Below are positions 54,290-63,169 of a stretch of DNA of 64,000 nt, piece by piece. The stretch comes from Streptomyces sp. Edi2 (GTDB taxonomy: Bacteria > Actinomycetota > Actinomycetes > Streptomycetales > Streptomycetaceae), in NCBI RefSeq assembly GCF_040253635.1, contig NZ_JBEJGX010000003.1, positions 1,798,001-1,862,000 on the forward strand, given 5' to 3'. The notes beneath the pieces were generated by a model that had not been told where the DNA came from, did not search any database, and saw only the letters and a list, made by a program, of their open reading frames with translations. A program made the position numbers and the translations under genes. Every line of letters starts with the position of its first letter. Position 1 is the first letter of the stretch.

Positions 54290-54810
54290 AAGCTGTCAGT
54301 TCTGTCAACCTCTATTCCTCACCGGCGACCGCCGCTGATCTGAACAACGGGTTCAGTGCCGCAGGTCACCGCCTGCGAGCGGTCAGGGTTCGCATGATTC
54401 GCGCCCTACAGTGGGCAATATCCCGTTTTGCCCAACTATTACAACTCGCCGTTGGCGCCATTTTCAGCCACGGGCCTCGATTAAATGTCCCCTGGCATGC
54501 GATTTCTGATGTAACAATTCGGGCGAACGCGGCCAGATGACCCCAGGGCGGTAGTTAAAGGTGTCCAATTCCCCTCTTGCCGTACGGAATGCGCCAGTCG
54601 TAGCTTCTTGATCCATGTGTTCCTGGATGGAGATGGATACCTGCCAGGCGGGTCGCCATTTCCGTGGTTGTTTTTTTACAAGCTTGACTCACATTTGGGC
54701 CCGGATAGACATTAGTTAGGCCAACGATTCCTTTGTGCCTAACGGTTGGCATCTTTCCATCATGCGCGAAGGAGTCGGATCTCGTTGGTTGGCTCTCAAG
54801 TGCCGATGTG
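54290..54810. other. AT-rich region upstream of the right NRPS operon
   Basis: No gene is visible. The stretch 54400-54700 is much richer in A/T than the flanks and should contain the operon promoter. No clear -35/-10 pair stands out. The text near 54700-54750 may be an end of the insertion sequence whose remnant follows. Confidence 0.4.
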
Positions 54811-54814
54811 AACG

Positions 54815-55153
54815 GCATTGAGCCGCTCGTCCGCAGCATTCCGCCCGTCCGTTCCCCTCGCGGCCCGCGCCGCTGCAGGCCGGCGAAGCTGCACGCCGAC
54901 AAGGGCTACGAACTACGCCCCCGTGCGCCGATGGCTCCACAAGCGTGGTTTCCGGCACCGCATCGCCCGCAAGGGCATCGAGTCCTCGCAGCGGCTCGGC
55001 TTTCCCCGCTGAGGCCTCGAACGGACCGATTCCCGGCTCGCCGGCTGTCGCCGACTCCACTGCCGCTACGAGCGTAAGGCCGACCACTTCTTCGCCTTCC
55101 TCGCCTTCCTCGGCATAGCCGCAGCTCTCATCTGCCGCCGCCTCACCCAATGA
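54815..55153 (+). pseudogene. IS5-family transposase remnant, C-terminal part
   Basis: Across two or three plus-strand frames one reads KLHADKGYE, APVRRWLHKRGFRHRIARKG, IESSQRLGF and then, after a frameshift, RLAGCRRLHCRYERKADHFF ending in AALICRRLTQ and a stop. This is the C-terminal half of an IS5-type DDE transposase. It marks the right border of the peptide cluster. Confidence 0.7.
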
Positions 55154-55800
55154 AGCGACACCTTAGCCAGGTAAGTTCAGGAGGTATTCAGCTGCGATCC
55201 CGGCCTGGTGGACAGCCAGATCGTGCGAGGAGAGGCCGACGGCGAGTGCCGTAAAGGCCGCGGTCATCCATTTTCCGCTACGAAAGCTTGAGCCGTCGAG
55301 CGTCCACAGCTGGACACTTAAGGCCGAGGCAAGAGCGCGGTCGGGATTTACTGAGGGCAGGCCGTGCCTGTCCGACTGCTCAGCCACCATGTGGTCAGGG
55401 GCAGGCGCCAGGGTGCCGTAAACGATGAGCGCAGCATCCTTGTGGAACCGTTTGCGCGGCGGCAGCGCCAGCTATGTCACGAAGCCCGTCGTGCCTCAGC
55501 GACGCTGCCCATAGGCGGGAATCTGCCGGCCCTGCGACTCCCCCACCGCAGAGCTCCAGCGCGGCCGTCTCATCATGGTTCACCTGAACTTGCCGGATTC
55601 CCCGCCCCCACACGTGACGCCATGTCAGCAACGTCGGCACGGGGTCGGCATGAGGCTGACCAGACTGGTCACAGACGGCCGACCCGCAACTCCCGCGCTG
55701 CTCGCTGCAGCGCCCAGATCGGCTGGCCGGCTCACCTCGGGCGTCTCCTCTCGGGTACAAGAAGCCGCGCCGGGTAGCTAAGGGCTGTCCCGTAGGCCCA
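55154..55800. other. 650-bp stretch without a supported gene
   Basis: Frames on both strands are short and lack ribosome sites. A minus-strand frame (55163-55390) has protein-like text ending AGIAAEYLLNLPG but no recognisable family. Base composition rises back to the chromosomal level towards 55800. It is likely decayed DNA at the cluster boundary. Confidence 0.45.
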
Positions 55801-55802
55801 GG

Positions 55803-56765
55803 TCAGCGTACTCGTCCCCGCGCCTTCAGGGGCCCGGGCGGAACTTCGGGGGCAATCAACCGGTCACCGTCGTAGCCCTGCACCTCGCCAAAGCGAGCAC
55901 CGTCCATCCAGTCCGAACGCGCCTCTTCGATCTCTTCCTGCGACCGCCCCACGAAGTTCCACCACATGAGGATCTTCTCCTCGAACGGTTCGCCGCCGAG
56001 CAGCATCAGGCTGCTGTCGGAGTCGGCGCGCAGGGGCAGTTCGCTGCGTCCACAGCCGAGGTAGAGGAGGGCGCCGGGGGCGAGGCGCACCCCGTCGACC
56101 TCGCTCTCGCCGGAGATGGCCAGCGCCGCGTACTCGAAGTCGGGGTCGACCGGCAGGCGGGCGTCCGTGCCGGCGGCGAGCGTGAGGTCGGCACCGGCCA
56201 GCGGGGAGTAGGTGGTGCCGGGTGAGGCGGCGCCGGCCAGCTCGCCCAGGACGACGGTGGCGGACAGTCCGCCACCGCCGGTGATCACCGGCAGTTCGGT
56301 GTGGTGCTCGAAGGCCGGGGCGGTGTCGCGGTGTCCGCCGGGCAGCGCCACCCACAGCTGGGCGCCGTGCAGGATGCGGCCATGGCCGGCCGGTGACTCC
56401 TCGGAGTGGGCGATGGCCCGGCCCGAGGTCATCAGGCCCAGCTCCCCCGGCCGTACGGTCTGCAGGCTGCCGAGGCTGTCGCGGTGCAGGACCTCGCCCT
56501 CGCGCAGCCAGCTGACGGTCTGCAGGCCCATGTGCGGGTGCGGCGGCACCTGCATCCCGGGCTCACCGGCGATGTCGTCGGGGCCGTAGTGGTCGACGAA
56601 GCACCAGGCGCCGACCATCCGCCGGCCGAGGTTCGGCAGGAGTCTGCGGACGACGGTGCTCTCACCGAGCGGCACCTGCTTACCGGGCTGGACGTCGCGG
56701 ACCGGGCCCGTACGGCCGTTGCCGCCGCACGGATGGGGCGCGGGTCTGAGGTCGAGGTTGCTCAT
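55803..56765 (-). CDS. Pirin family protein
   Basis: A 320-residue bicupin. The N-terminal cupin has the metal motif PPHPHMGLQTVSWLREGEVLH and the later AHSEES, giving the His-His-His-Glu iron set of pirins, followed by LHGAQLWVALP. Bacterial pirins include quercetin dioxygenase-like enzymes and regulators of central metabolism; the role here is unknown. It is a single gene just outside the peptide cluster. Confidence 0.92.
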   Translation of the reverse strand: MSNLDLRPAPHPCGGNGRTGPVRDVQPGKQVPLGESTVVRRLLPNLGRRMVGAWCFVDHYGPDDIAGEPGMQVPPHPHMGLQTVSWLREGEVLHRDSLGSLQTVRPGELGLMTSGRAIAHSEESPAGHGRILHGAQLWVALPGGHRDTAPAFEHHTELPVITGGGGLSATVVLGELAGAASPGTTYSPLAGADLTLAAGTDARLPVDPDFEYAALAISGESEVDGVRLAPGALLYLGCGRSELPLRADSDSSLMLLGGEPFEEKILMWWNFVGRSQEEIEEARSDWMDGARFGEVQGYDGDRLIAPEVPPGPLKARGRVR

Positions 56766-56834
56766 GGCGCCACGATAGGCACGGCCGGGGGTACGGCCCG
56801 GGCAGGCGCACGAGCTGCCCGGGGTGACGCCCCG

Positions 56835-57611
56835 TCACACATACAGCTCGCGCAGCCTCACGGACAGGCAGGTCACACAGCCCTCCAGCTTCTCGAACTC
56901 GCTGATGTCCACAGCGACCGGCTGATACCCCAGGTCGGTGAAGAGCTCCGCGCTCTTGGGTGCGGAGGCGGCCATCAGCAGGGCGCCGCCGCCGAGCAGC
57001 ACGACATGGGCACCGGATTCCTCGGGGACGGGCAGGAAGCGGGTGAAGGCGGCGGGGTCGTCGACCAGGGGCGGATAGCCGATGACGGTGCCGTCGGGGA
57101 GGGCGGTCACCGCGGACTTGAGGTGCAGCACCCGGCTCACCGGTACGGCGACCACGCGGGCCCCCAACGGTTCGAAGACGGCGCGGAGTTGGCGTATGCC
57201 CTCGGCGTTGGTGCGGCCGCCGCGGCCGACGTAGAGGGTGTCGCCGACCTTCAGGACGTCACCGCCGTCGAGGGTGCCGGGCTCCCGGATCTCGTTGACG
57301 GAGCAGCCGAGCGCCTCCACGGCCGCGCGGGCGCCGGGCACCTCGGCCCTGCGGACGCCGGCGCCGGGGCGGGCGAGCAGCGCCACATTGCGGAACATCA
57401 CCAGGGCGTCCTCGACGAAGACCGCATCGGGGCAGTCGTCGGCGGGACCGGCCTCGACGGTGTGCCAGCCGTGGTCGCGCAGCACCTGGACGTAGGCCTC
57501 CCACTGGCGCAGGGCGAGCACGGGGTCGACCGGATGCCGTTCGATATGGGTCACCAGGCCCTCGGCGAGGCGGGGGCCGGGACGGCGGACGAGCGCGTGC
57601 TTGCTGGGCAT
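56835..57611 (-). CDS. Dimethylarginine dimethylaminohydrolase
   Basis: A 258-residue amidinotransferase-fold hydrolase that turns methylated arginine into citrulline. Active-site parts are PDAVFVEDALV (substrate Asp/Glu), GTLDGGDVLKVG, VSRVLHLKSAV (catalytic His) and the C-terminal Cys in KLEGCVTCLSVRL. The start is ATG 57611, with AAAGGA upstream. A GntR regulator gene precedes it by 37 bp on the same strand and is likely co-transcribed. It is outside the low-GC cluster, so I treat it as a core gene. Confidence 0.9.
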   Translation of the reverse strand: MPSKHALVRRPGPRLAEGLVTHIERHPVDPVLALRQWEAYVQVLRDHGWHTVEAGPADDCPDAVFVEDALVMFRNVALLARPGAGVRRAEVPGARAAVEALGCSVNEIREPGTLDGGDVLKVGDTLYVGRGGRTNAEGIRQLRAVFEPLGARVVAVPVSRVLHLKSAVTALPDGTVIGYPPLVDDPAAFTRFLPVPEESGAHVVLLGGGALLMAASAPKSAELFTDLGYQPVAVDISEFEKLEGCVTCLSVRLRELYV

Positions 57612-57648
57612 GCGGATCCTTTCGGGCATGGAGCGCGGTGGCTGCGGT

Positions 57649-58035
57649 TCAGGCGTCGGGGTAGGTCGCGCGCAGGGCGTTCTCGACGGCGGCGAGGGCG
57701 GCACGGTGGTCCAGGCCGAGGCGCCGGGCGCGGTGGGCGTAGCTCTCGGCGGCCGCGGCGGCTTCCTTGTCCGCGGCCTCCCCGGCCGCCGCGATGAAGC
57801 TGCCGTTGCGGCCCCGGGTCTCGATCACCCCGTCGGTCTCCAGGGCGCGGTAGGCCTTGGCGACGGTATTGGCGGCCAGGCCGATGTCTTCGGCCAGGCC
57901 GCGGACGGTGGGGAGTTTGTAGCCGACCGGGAGGCCGCCGTCCCTGGCCTGGTCCGCGATCTGGGTGCGTACCTGCTCGAACGGCGCGGCGGCCGCCGCC
58001 GGATCGATGGTGAGGGTCAAGGTCTGCGGGGACAC
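57649..58035 (-). CDS. GntR-family regulator, YtrA-type
   Basis: A 128-residue protein consisting of a winged-helix domain (PFEQVRTQIADQARDGGLPVGYKLPTVRGLAEDIGLAANTVAKAYRALETDGVIETRGRNGSF) and a short helical dimer tail, the small YtrA layout without a ligand domain. The start is GTG 58035 with AGGAG upstream. It probably controls its own operon with the following hydrolase, perhaps through the repeats at 58217-58290. Confidence 0.88.
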   Translation of the reverse strand: MSPQTLTLTIDPAAAAAPFEQVRTQIADQARDGGLPVGYKLPTVRGLAEDIGLAANTVAKAYRALETDGVIETRGRNGSFIAAAGEAADKEAAAAAESYAHRARRLGLDHRAALAAVENALRATYPDA

Positions 58036-58216
58036 GGTGGCGCTCCTGGTGCTGTGGGTGGGGCGGGCGGATACGGGGCGTGCTCGTACCCCTGAGGCCT
58101 CGGCCCCGGGATACGTGCCGTGCTCGCACCCGTCCGTCGGTGCGCGGTTTTGTCGCATCCATTGTGCGTCAGGAGCGCGGGCGGTGCGGGAAGGTGTGCG
58201 GGGGTCACTCCTCGGA

Positions 58217-58290
58217 GGGGTGACACCGACCGGGAGCGGCACCGATCGGGAGCGGCCCCGACCGGGGTGTGTGACACCGACCGGGAGAGC
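58217..58290. repeat. Repeated ACCGACCGGGAG motifs between divergent genes
   Basis: Four spaced copies of (C)CGA(C/T)CGGG occur at roughly 16-30-bp intervals, three of them within ACCGA-CGGGAG. The region lies between the GntR gene and the divergent double-GNAT gene. It may be an operator array or a slipped repeat. Confidence 0.45.
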
Positions 58291-58350
58291 CGTCGAGGGC
58301 GCGGAAAAAGCAGCGGCACGACGGCGCACCGGCGCGTACTCTCCGCCGTC

Positions 58351-59280
58351 ATGACACCTACCGTGCGCGACTACCGCCCTGCCGACGCCAAGGCCGTCGC
58401 CGACCTGCGGCGGGCCGTTCTGCCCTACCGGCTCGCCACCCCGCAGGGCATCGCCTGGGAGGTCTCCACCGCCCCCGCGGCGCAGTGTCTGCGGCTGTTC
58501 GTCGCGCAACGGGACGGCCGGATCGTCGGCGCGGTCCAGGCCGGGATGCTGCACGACGCCCAGGCCCCCGGCCAGGCCGCGGTGTCCCTTCAGGTCCACC
58601 CGGGACACCGTGGCCGGGGTACCGGCCATGCCCTGCTGACGGCGGCCGAGGACCACCTCTTCGCGGCAGGCGCCGACCGGATCTTCGTCCGGGCGGCCGA
58701 CGAGCCCGGCACCCCGGCCTTCGCGCAGCGCCACGGCTACCGCCGTGCCCGCCCGGCCCACTACCTGCGCCTCGACCTCACGTCCTGCGGCCTGCCACCA
58801 CTCCCCTCCGCGCTGCCCTCCGGCGTCCGGCTGCGCACCGGCGCGGACTTCGAGGCCGACCCGCGCCTGCTGTACGCCGCGGATACCGAAGTCACCGCCG
58901 ACGAACCGGGCGAGGTGACCGTCGACGCCATGGCCTACGAGGACTGGCTGCTGCACACCTGGGAACACCCCGATATCGACCTGGACCTGACCTCGGTGGT
59001 GACCGTGGACGGGAAGATCGCCTCCTTCGCCCTGGCCGCAACGGACGGTGACGCCCGCTACTCCTCCGCCATGACCGGCACCCGCCGCGCCTTCCGCGGC
59101 CGGGGCCTGGCCCGGCTGGCCAAGGCCTTCTCCCTCCACCGCGCCCGCGACGCCGGCTGCGCCGAGGCCTTCACCCACAACGACGCCGGCAACACGGCGA
59201 TGCTCGCCCTCAACCGCGCCTTCGGCTACCGGCCGTTCGCCGCGACGTGGCGGTATGTGCGGGAAAGGGCCGCGGACTGA
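58351..59280 (+). CDS. Tandem GNAT-domain protein
   Basis: A 309-residue protein with two acetyltransferase folds. The N-half has SLQVHPGHRGRGTGHALLTAAEDHLFAAGADRI, and the C-half has the second acetyl-CoA loop in AFRGRGLARLAKAFSLHRARDAGCAEAFTHNDAGNTAMLALNRAFGYRPF. Such double GNATs include mycothiol synthase-like proteins, but this one lacks other clues and the substrate is unknown. The start ATG 58351 is the first in a region that looks coding. Confidence 0.85.
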   Translation: MTPTVRDYRPADAKAVADLRRAVLPYRLATPQGIAWEVSTAPAAQCLRLFVAQRDGRIVGAVQAGMLHDAQAPGQAAVSLQVHPGHRGRGTGHALLTAAEDHLFAAGADRIFVRAADEPGTPAFAQRHGYRRARPAHYLRLDLTSCGLPPLPSALPSGVRLRTGADFEADPRLLYAADTEVTADEPGEVTVDAMAYEDWLLHTWEHPDIDLDLTSVVTVDGKIASFALAATDGDARYSSAMTGTRRAFRGRGLARLAKAFSLHRARDAGCAEAFTHNDAGNTAMLALNRAFGYRPFAATWRYVRERAAD

Positions 59281-59302
59281 CGCGCCCTGACGCGCCGCCC
59301 GG

Positions 59303-60001
59303 TCACTTCGGTATGCCGGGCGGAAGCTCGGCGATCAGCGCATACCGCTCGTCGGCCACCTCCTTGCCCCACAGCACCGGGTCGTGCGAAAGGTCGTCGA
59401 CACGGGTGTGTGCCGCCAACGGCTCGACCAGGGCGGCGAGTTCGCCGGCCGGGATGCCGATCGGCTCGGCCTCACCCCAGCGGCCCTCGACCAGTACCAG
59501 CCGCCCGCCGGGAGCGAGCAGCCCGGCCCAGTGGCGCAGGACGGCCGAAGGACCGGGCAGCGCCCACAGGACATGGCGCACCAGGACGGCGTCGAACCGC
59601 TGCTCTCCCACGGGTGGTTCGGTGGCGTCCCCGACCAGGAACGCGGCGTCGTGGCCCGCGAGCTTGCCGCGCGCCTGCGCGATCATGCGCGGGGAGCGGT
59701 CGACGCCCGTGACCCGGTGGCCCTGCTCGGCGGCGAGCAGGGCCAGGCTTCCCGTGCCGCATCCCAGGTCGAGGACGGCGGCGGGAGCGGACGGGAGCCA
59801 GGAGCGCAGCCGGGCGGCCCAGGCGGAGCGGACGGCGGTGTCGCGAAGGCCGTGGTCGGGCTCGTCGTCGAAGGAGGCGGCGGCTTCTTCCCAGTAGGCG
59901 GCGTCGGCGGTCGGCAGGGCCGATTCCCCCTGGCCGGCAGGGGGGTTGGGAAGGCCGGCGGAGGGCAGGAGGGCCGGGTCGGCGGGCGCGTCGGTACTCA
60001 T
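59303..60001 (-). CDS. Class I SAM-dependent methyltransferase
   Basis: A 232-residue methyltransferase. Motif I is AVLDLGCGTGSLALLAAEQGHRVTGVDRSP, followed by FLVGDATEPPV and FDAVLVRHVLWALP. The N-terminal 60 residues contain YWEEAAASFDDEPDHGLRD, typical of small-molecule methyltransferases. It converges on the double-GNAT gene. The substrate is not predictable. Confidence 0.88.
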   Translation of the reverse strand: MSTDAPADPALLPSAGLPNPPAGQGESALPTADAAYWEEAAASFDDEPDHGLRDTAVRSAWAARLRSWLPSAPAAVLDLGCGTGSLALLAAEQGHRVTGVDRSPRMIAQARGKLAGHDAAFLVGDATEPPVGEQRFDAVLVRHVLWALPGPSAVLRHWAGLLAPGGRLVLVEGRWGEAEPIGIPAGELAALVEPLAAHTRVDDLSHDPVLWGKEVADERYALIAELPPGIPK

Positions 60002-60197
60002 ACGCCGATGGTGCCAGGGACCACTGACAACGCCGGGTGGGCGCGTTCCCGCCGGGCCGGGGACGCCCCCGCGCCGGGCGCCGGGAAGAGCGCCCGGACA
60101 GGGTGAGGGAGTACCGTTGTAGGGGCCGGTCTGCAGCGGTGGCGCCGCCCCGGACAGAGCGCCTGCCGCATGGTGGGACCGGCATTGGACCGGTCAG

Positions 60198-62714
60198 ATG
60201 AGTGCTTCCCAGAGCAGCCGTCTCTCCGGAGACGGGGTCTTCGACCTCACACGGACGGCCGTGGTGATGGCCGATCGCGCAGGGGTGGCGCAGGGCTGGA
60301 CCGCGGGCGCCGAGCGGCTTCTGGGGTATCGGGTGTCCGAGGCCGTCGGCCGGCCGCTGGCGGACCTTTTCGCCGGGGTGGGTGCAGGCTCGGAACAGGA
60401 CGGCAGGTGGGAGACCCGGCTGGCGTCGGCGGACGGCTGGAGCGGGCTGGAGGCCGTACGCCACAAGGACGGGCACCGGCTCGACCTGGAGTTCCGCGTG
60501 CTGCCGGTCATGGATGCCCACAGCGGCTTCTCGCGTCTGGTCCTTGCCGCCGAGATGGCTCGGACGCCGTGGTCAGGGGCGAGCCGGTCGTTTCTGGAGG
60601 GCATTCTCGGCATGTCGCCGATCGGTGTGGCCATGGTCAACGCCGATCTGCAGTTCGTCTGGCTGAACGACGCCCTGGAGCAGATGGGCGGTACCAGCCG
60701 CGAGCAGCGCCTCGGGAAGCGCCTGGCGGAGGTGCAGCCGGGCTTGGCCGTGGAGGCCATCGAGGCGGAAATGGGCCGGGTACTGCGTACCGGCACCCCC
60801 TCGGTCGGCTACGAATACCTCGGGCGCCCGCAGTCCGATCCCGAGCGCGAGCACGCCTACTCCACGTCGTTCTTCCGGCTGGAGGACGAGGCGGGACAGG
60901 TGCTCGGCATCTGCTACATGGTCCTCGATGTCACGGAGGGTTACCGGGCCCGGCAGCGGATGGCGCTGCTGAACAAGGCAGGGGAACGCATCGGCAGCTC
61001 CCTGGACGTCTGGCAGACCGCGCAGGAACTCGCCGATGCGGCGGTGCCGGATCTCGCCGACTTCGTCACCGTCGATCTGCTCGATGCGCTGCTCTCCGGG
61101 GAGGAGGCGGCGCCAGGACCGCTGGATGCGGCGGATCTGCTGACCATGCGCCGGGCGGGAGCGCAGTCCGTCCACGAGGGCTGTCCCGAGGCGGGGGTCG
61201 CCATCGGGGAGCCGACCGCCTATCCCCCGTCGGCGCCCGTGGTGGCGAGCCTCACCAAGGGCGAATCCACGCTGTTCGGGACGCTGGATCCCGCCGACGG
61301 TGACCGGTCGGCCGAGGACCCGGTCCGGGCGGCGCATCTGCGGGCCCTGGGCTTCCACTCGCTGATGGTGGTGCCGCTGCGGGCGCGGGGCGTCTTCCTG
61401 GGAGCGGCCGCGTTCGCCCGCTGGCAGGCCACCGGGCCGTTCCAGCCCGACGACCTGGTGCTCGCCGAGGAATTCGTCACCCGCGCCGCGATCTCCATCG
61501 ACAACGCCCGCCGGTACACCCGCGAGCACACCGCGGCCCTCACCCTCCAGCACAGCCTGCTGCCGCGCGATCTGCCCGAGCAGTGCGCGGTGGAAGCCGC
61601 CTACCGCTATCTGCCGGCCGATTCGCTCAGCGGGGTCGGCGGCGACTGGTTCGATGTGATCCCGCTGTCCGGGGCCCGGGTCGCGCTGGTGGTCGGCGAT
61701 GTGGTCGGTCACGGAATGCATGCCGCGGCCACCATGGGACGGCTGCGCGCCGCGGTACAGGCGCTCGCGGACCTGGACCTGTCCCCGGAAGAGGTGCTGG
61801 CGCATCTGGACGACATGCTCAACCGGGTCGCCCACGACACGAACGCCGACGACGGCGTCATCGGAGCCACCTGTCTGTACGCCGTCTACGACCCCGTCAG
61901 CTGCCGCTGCACGCTGGCCCGCGCCGGCCACCCGGCCCCGCTGCTCGTCGGCCCCGACGGCGCGGGCAAGCTGCTGGATCTGCCGACCGGCCCGCCGCTG
62001 GGGCTGGGCGGTATGCCCTTCGAGTCCGTCGAACTGCCGTTGCGGGAAGGGAGTCTGCTGGCCCTTTACACCAACGGGCTGCTGCTGGGGAAGGCCCTCG
62101 ACCTCGACGGCGGGATCAGCAGGCTGCGGCAGGCACTGGCCGATCCGCAGGCTCCGCTGGAGGACATCTGCGAGACGGTGATCGGCGGTCTGCCGGGCGG
62201 GCGGCCGGTCGACGATGTGGCGCTGCTGCTGGCCCGTACCCGGGCCGTGCCCCACTCCCGGCTGGCCACGTGGGAGATCCCCGCCGACCCGTCCGCGGTC
62301 GGCGAGGCCCGCCGGACCGCGGCCCGCCTGCTGCGGGAATGGGATCTGGAGGATCTCGGCTTCTCCACCGAACTGATCGTCAGTGAACTGGTCACCAACG
62401 CCATCCGGCACGCCTCCGGGCCGATCGGCCTGCGGATGATCCGCGCGGGCGAGCTGATCTGCGAGGTCTCGGACGCCAGCAGCACCACCCCGCACCTGCG
62501 CCATGCGCGGACCACCGACGAGGGGGGCCGCGGGCTGTTCCTCATCGCCCGCTACGCCCAGCGGTGGGGCACCCGCTACACCGCCCAAGGAAAGATCATC
62601 TGGGCCGAACTGCCGCTCGGCCCGGCCACCGGGACCGCCCCGCCGGCCGACCTCGGCCCCCTCCTCGAAGACCGCGACGACCAGGCGGACTTCACGGGGG
62701 CGGAGGGGCGGTAG
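60198..62714 (+). CDS. PAS-GAF-SpoIIE phosphatase with HATPase domain
   Basis: An 838-residue cytoplasmic signalling protein. In order: PAS (about 12-115), PAS (about 130-250), GAF (about 265-440), PP2C/SpoIIE phosphatase (about 450-665; GGDWFDVIPL, VVGDVVGHGMHAAATMGRLR, LARAGHPAPLLV, DDVALLLAR) and an anti-sigma-type HATPase (about 690-800; LIVSELVTNAIRHA, DEGGRGLFLIARYA). Streptomycetes have many such proteins, which dephosphorylate anti-anti-sigma factors and bind sigma factors. No membrane segment is visible. It is a single gene. Confidence 0.93.
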   Translation: MSASQSSRLSGDGVFDLTRTAVVMADRAGVAQGWTAGAERLLGYRVSEAVGRPLADLFAGVGAGSEQDGRWETRLASADGWSGLEAVRHKDGHRLDLEFRVLPVMDAHSGFSRLVLAAEMARTPWSGASRSFLEGILGMSPIGVAMVNADLQFVWLNDALEQMGGTSREQRLGKRLAEVQPGLAVEAIEAEMGRVLRTGTPSVGYEYLGRPQSDPEREHAYSTSFFRLEDEAGQVLGICYMVLDVTEGYRARQRMALLNKAGERIGSSLDVWQTAQELADAAVPDLADFVTVDLLDALLSGEEAAPGPLDAADLLTMRRAGAQSVHEGCPEAGVAIGEPTAYPPSAPVVASLTKGESTLFGTLDPADGDRSAEDPVRAAHLRALGFHSLMVVPLRARGVFLGAAAFARWQATGPFQPDDLVLAEEFVTRAAISIDNARRYTREHTAALTLQHSLLPRDLPEQCAVEAAYRYLPADSLSGVGGDWFDVIPLSGARVALVVGDVVGHGMHAAATMGRLRAAVQALADLDLSPEEVLAHLDDMLNRVAHDTNADDGVIGATCLYAVYDPVSCRCTLARAGHPAPLLVGPDGAGKLLDLPTGPPLGLGGMPFESVELPLREGSLLALYTNGLLLGKALDLDGGISRLRQALADPQAPLEDICETVIGGLPGGRPVDDVALLLARTRAVPHSRLATWEIPADPSAVGEARRTAARLLREWDLEDLGFSTELIVSELVTNAIRHASGPIGLRMIRAGELICEVSDASSTTPHLRHARTTDEGGRGLFLIARYAQRWGTRYTAQGKIIWAELPLGPATGTAPPADLGPLLEDRDDQADFTGAEGR

Positions 62715-63169
62715 GGGGCGCTGAGGGCGGGAGCCGGGGAGCCGCAGGGGGAGCCAAGGGGGAGCCCCCGGAGGCGATCGAGGCGGACCGGCCCGGACCG
62801 TCACCGACTGCCGGACCGTCACTGACTACCGGACCGTCACTGACTCCGGTGCATCACGGACGTCGACGCGTCACGGACTGCCGACGCAGCAGTCCCAACT
62901 CCCGATGCCCGTTTCCTCCCCGCCTGCCTGTGCCCCCGCTTAGCGGCTCCTTAAGCCCGCCATAAAGATCCTCAGGACCCCCTCTCCAGGGGCAAATCCG
63001 CTGTTCAGCGGGGCTAGCGTGCTTCTCGTAAGGCAGCACTGCGGGCCGTCGTCGCCGCTCACCGGGGGACGGCGCCGTGGTCCGTATCCCGACCCCCCAC
63101 CCCTGTGCCGCCTCGCACCCCGCTCGATGCAACGGATGCTCGATGCAACGGATGAAGGAGACCCCCACG
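62715..63169. other. Intergenic region before the LPMO gene
   Basis: About 450 bp without a credible gene. The first part has repeated GGACCGTCACTGACT units (about 62797-62850). The last part holds the LPMO leader with a 16-bp tandem duplication. Confidence 0.5.
63123..63154 (+). repeat. 16-bp tandem duplication next to the LPMO ribosome site
   Basis: CTCGATGCAACGGATG occurs twice with no gap, immediately before AAGGAG. Each copy carries ATG triplets upstream of the true start at 63170. Confidence 0.85.

Noticed and set aside
56835..57611. Dimethylarginine hydrolase as part of the peptide cluster
   Set aside because: It lies beyond the insertion-sequence remnant and the return to high GC, and is paired with its own GntR regulator.
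60573..62822. Long minus-strand open frame opposite the SpoIIE phosphatase
   Set aside because: The plus strand encodes a complete multi-domain protein; the antisense text has no recognisable domain or ribosome site.
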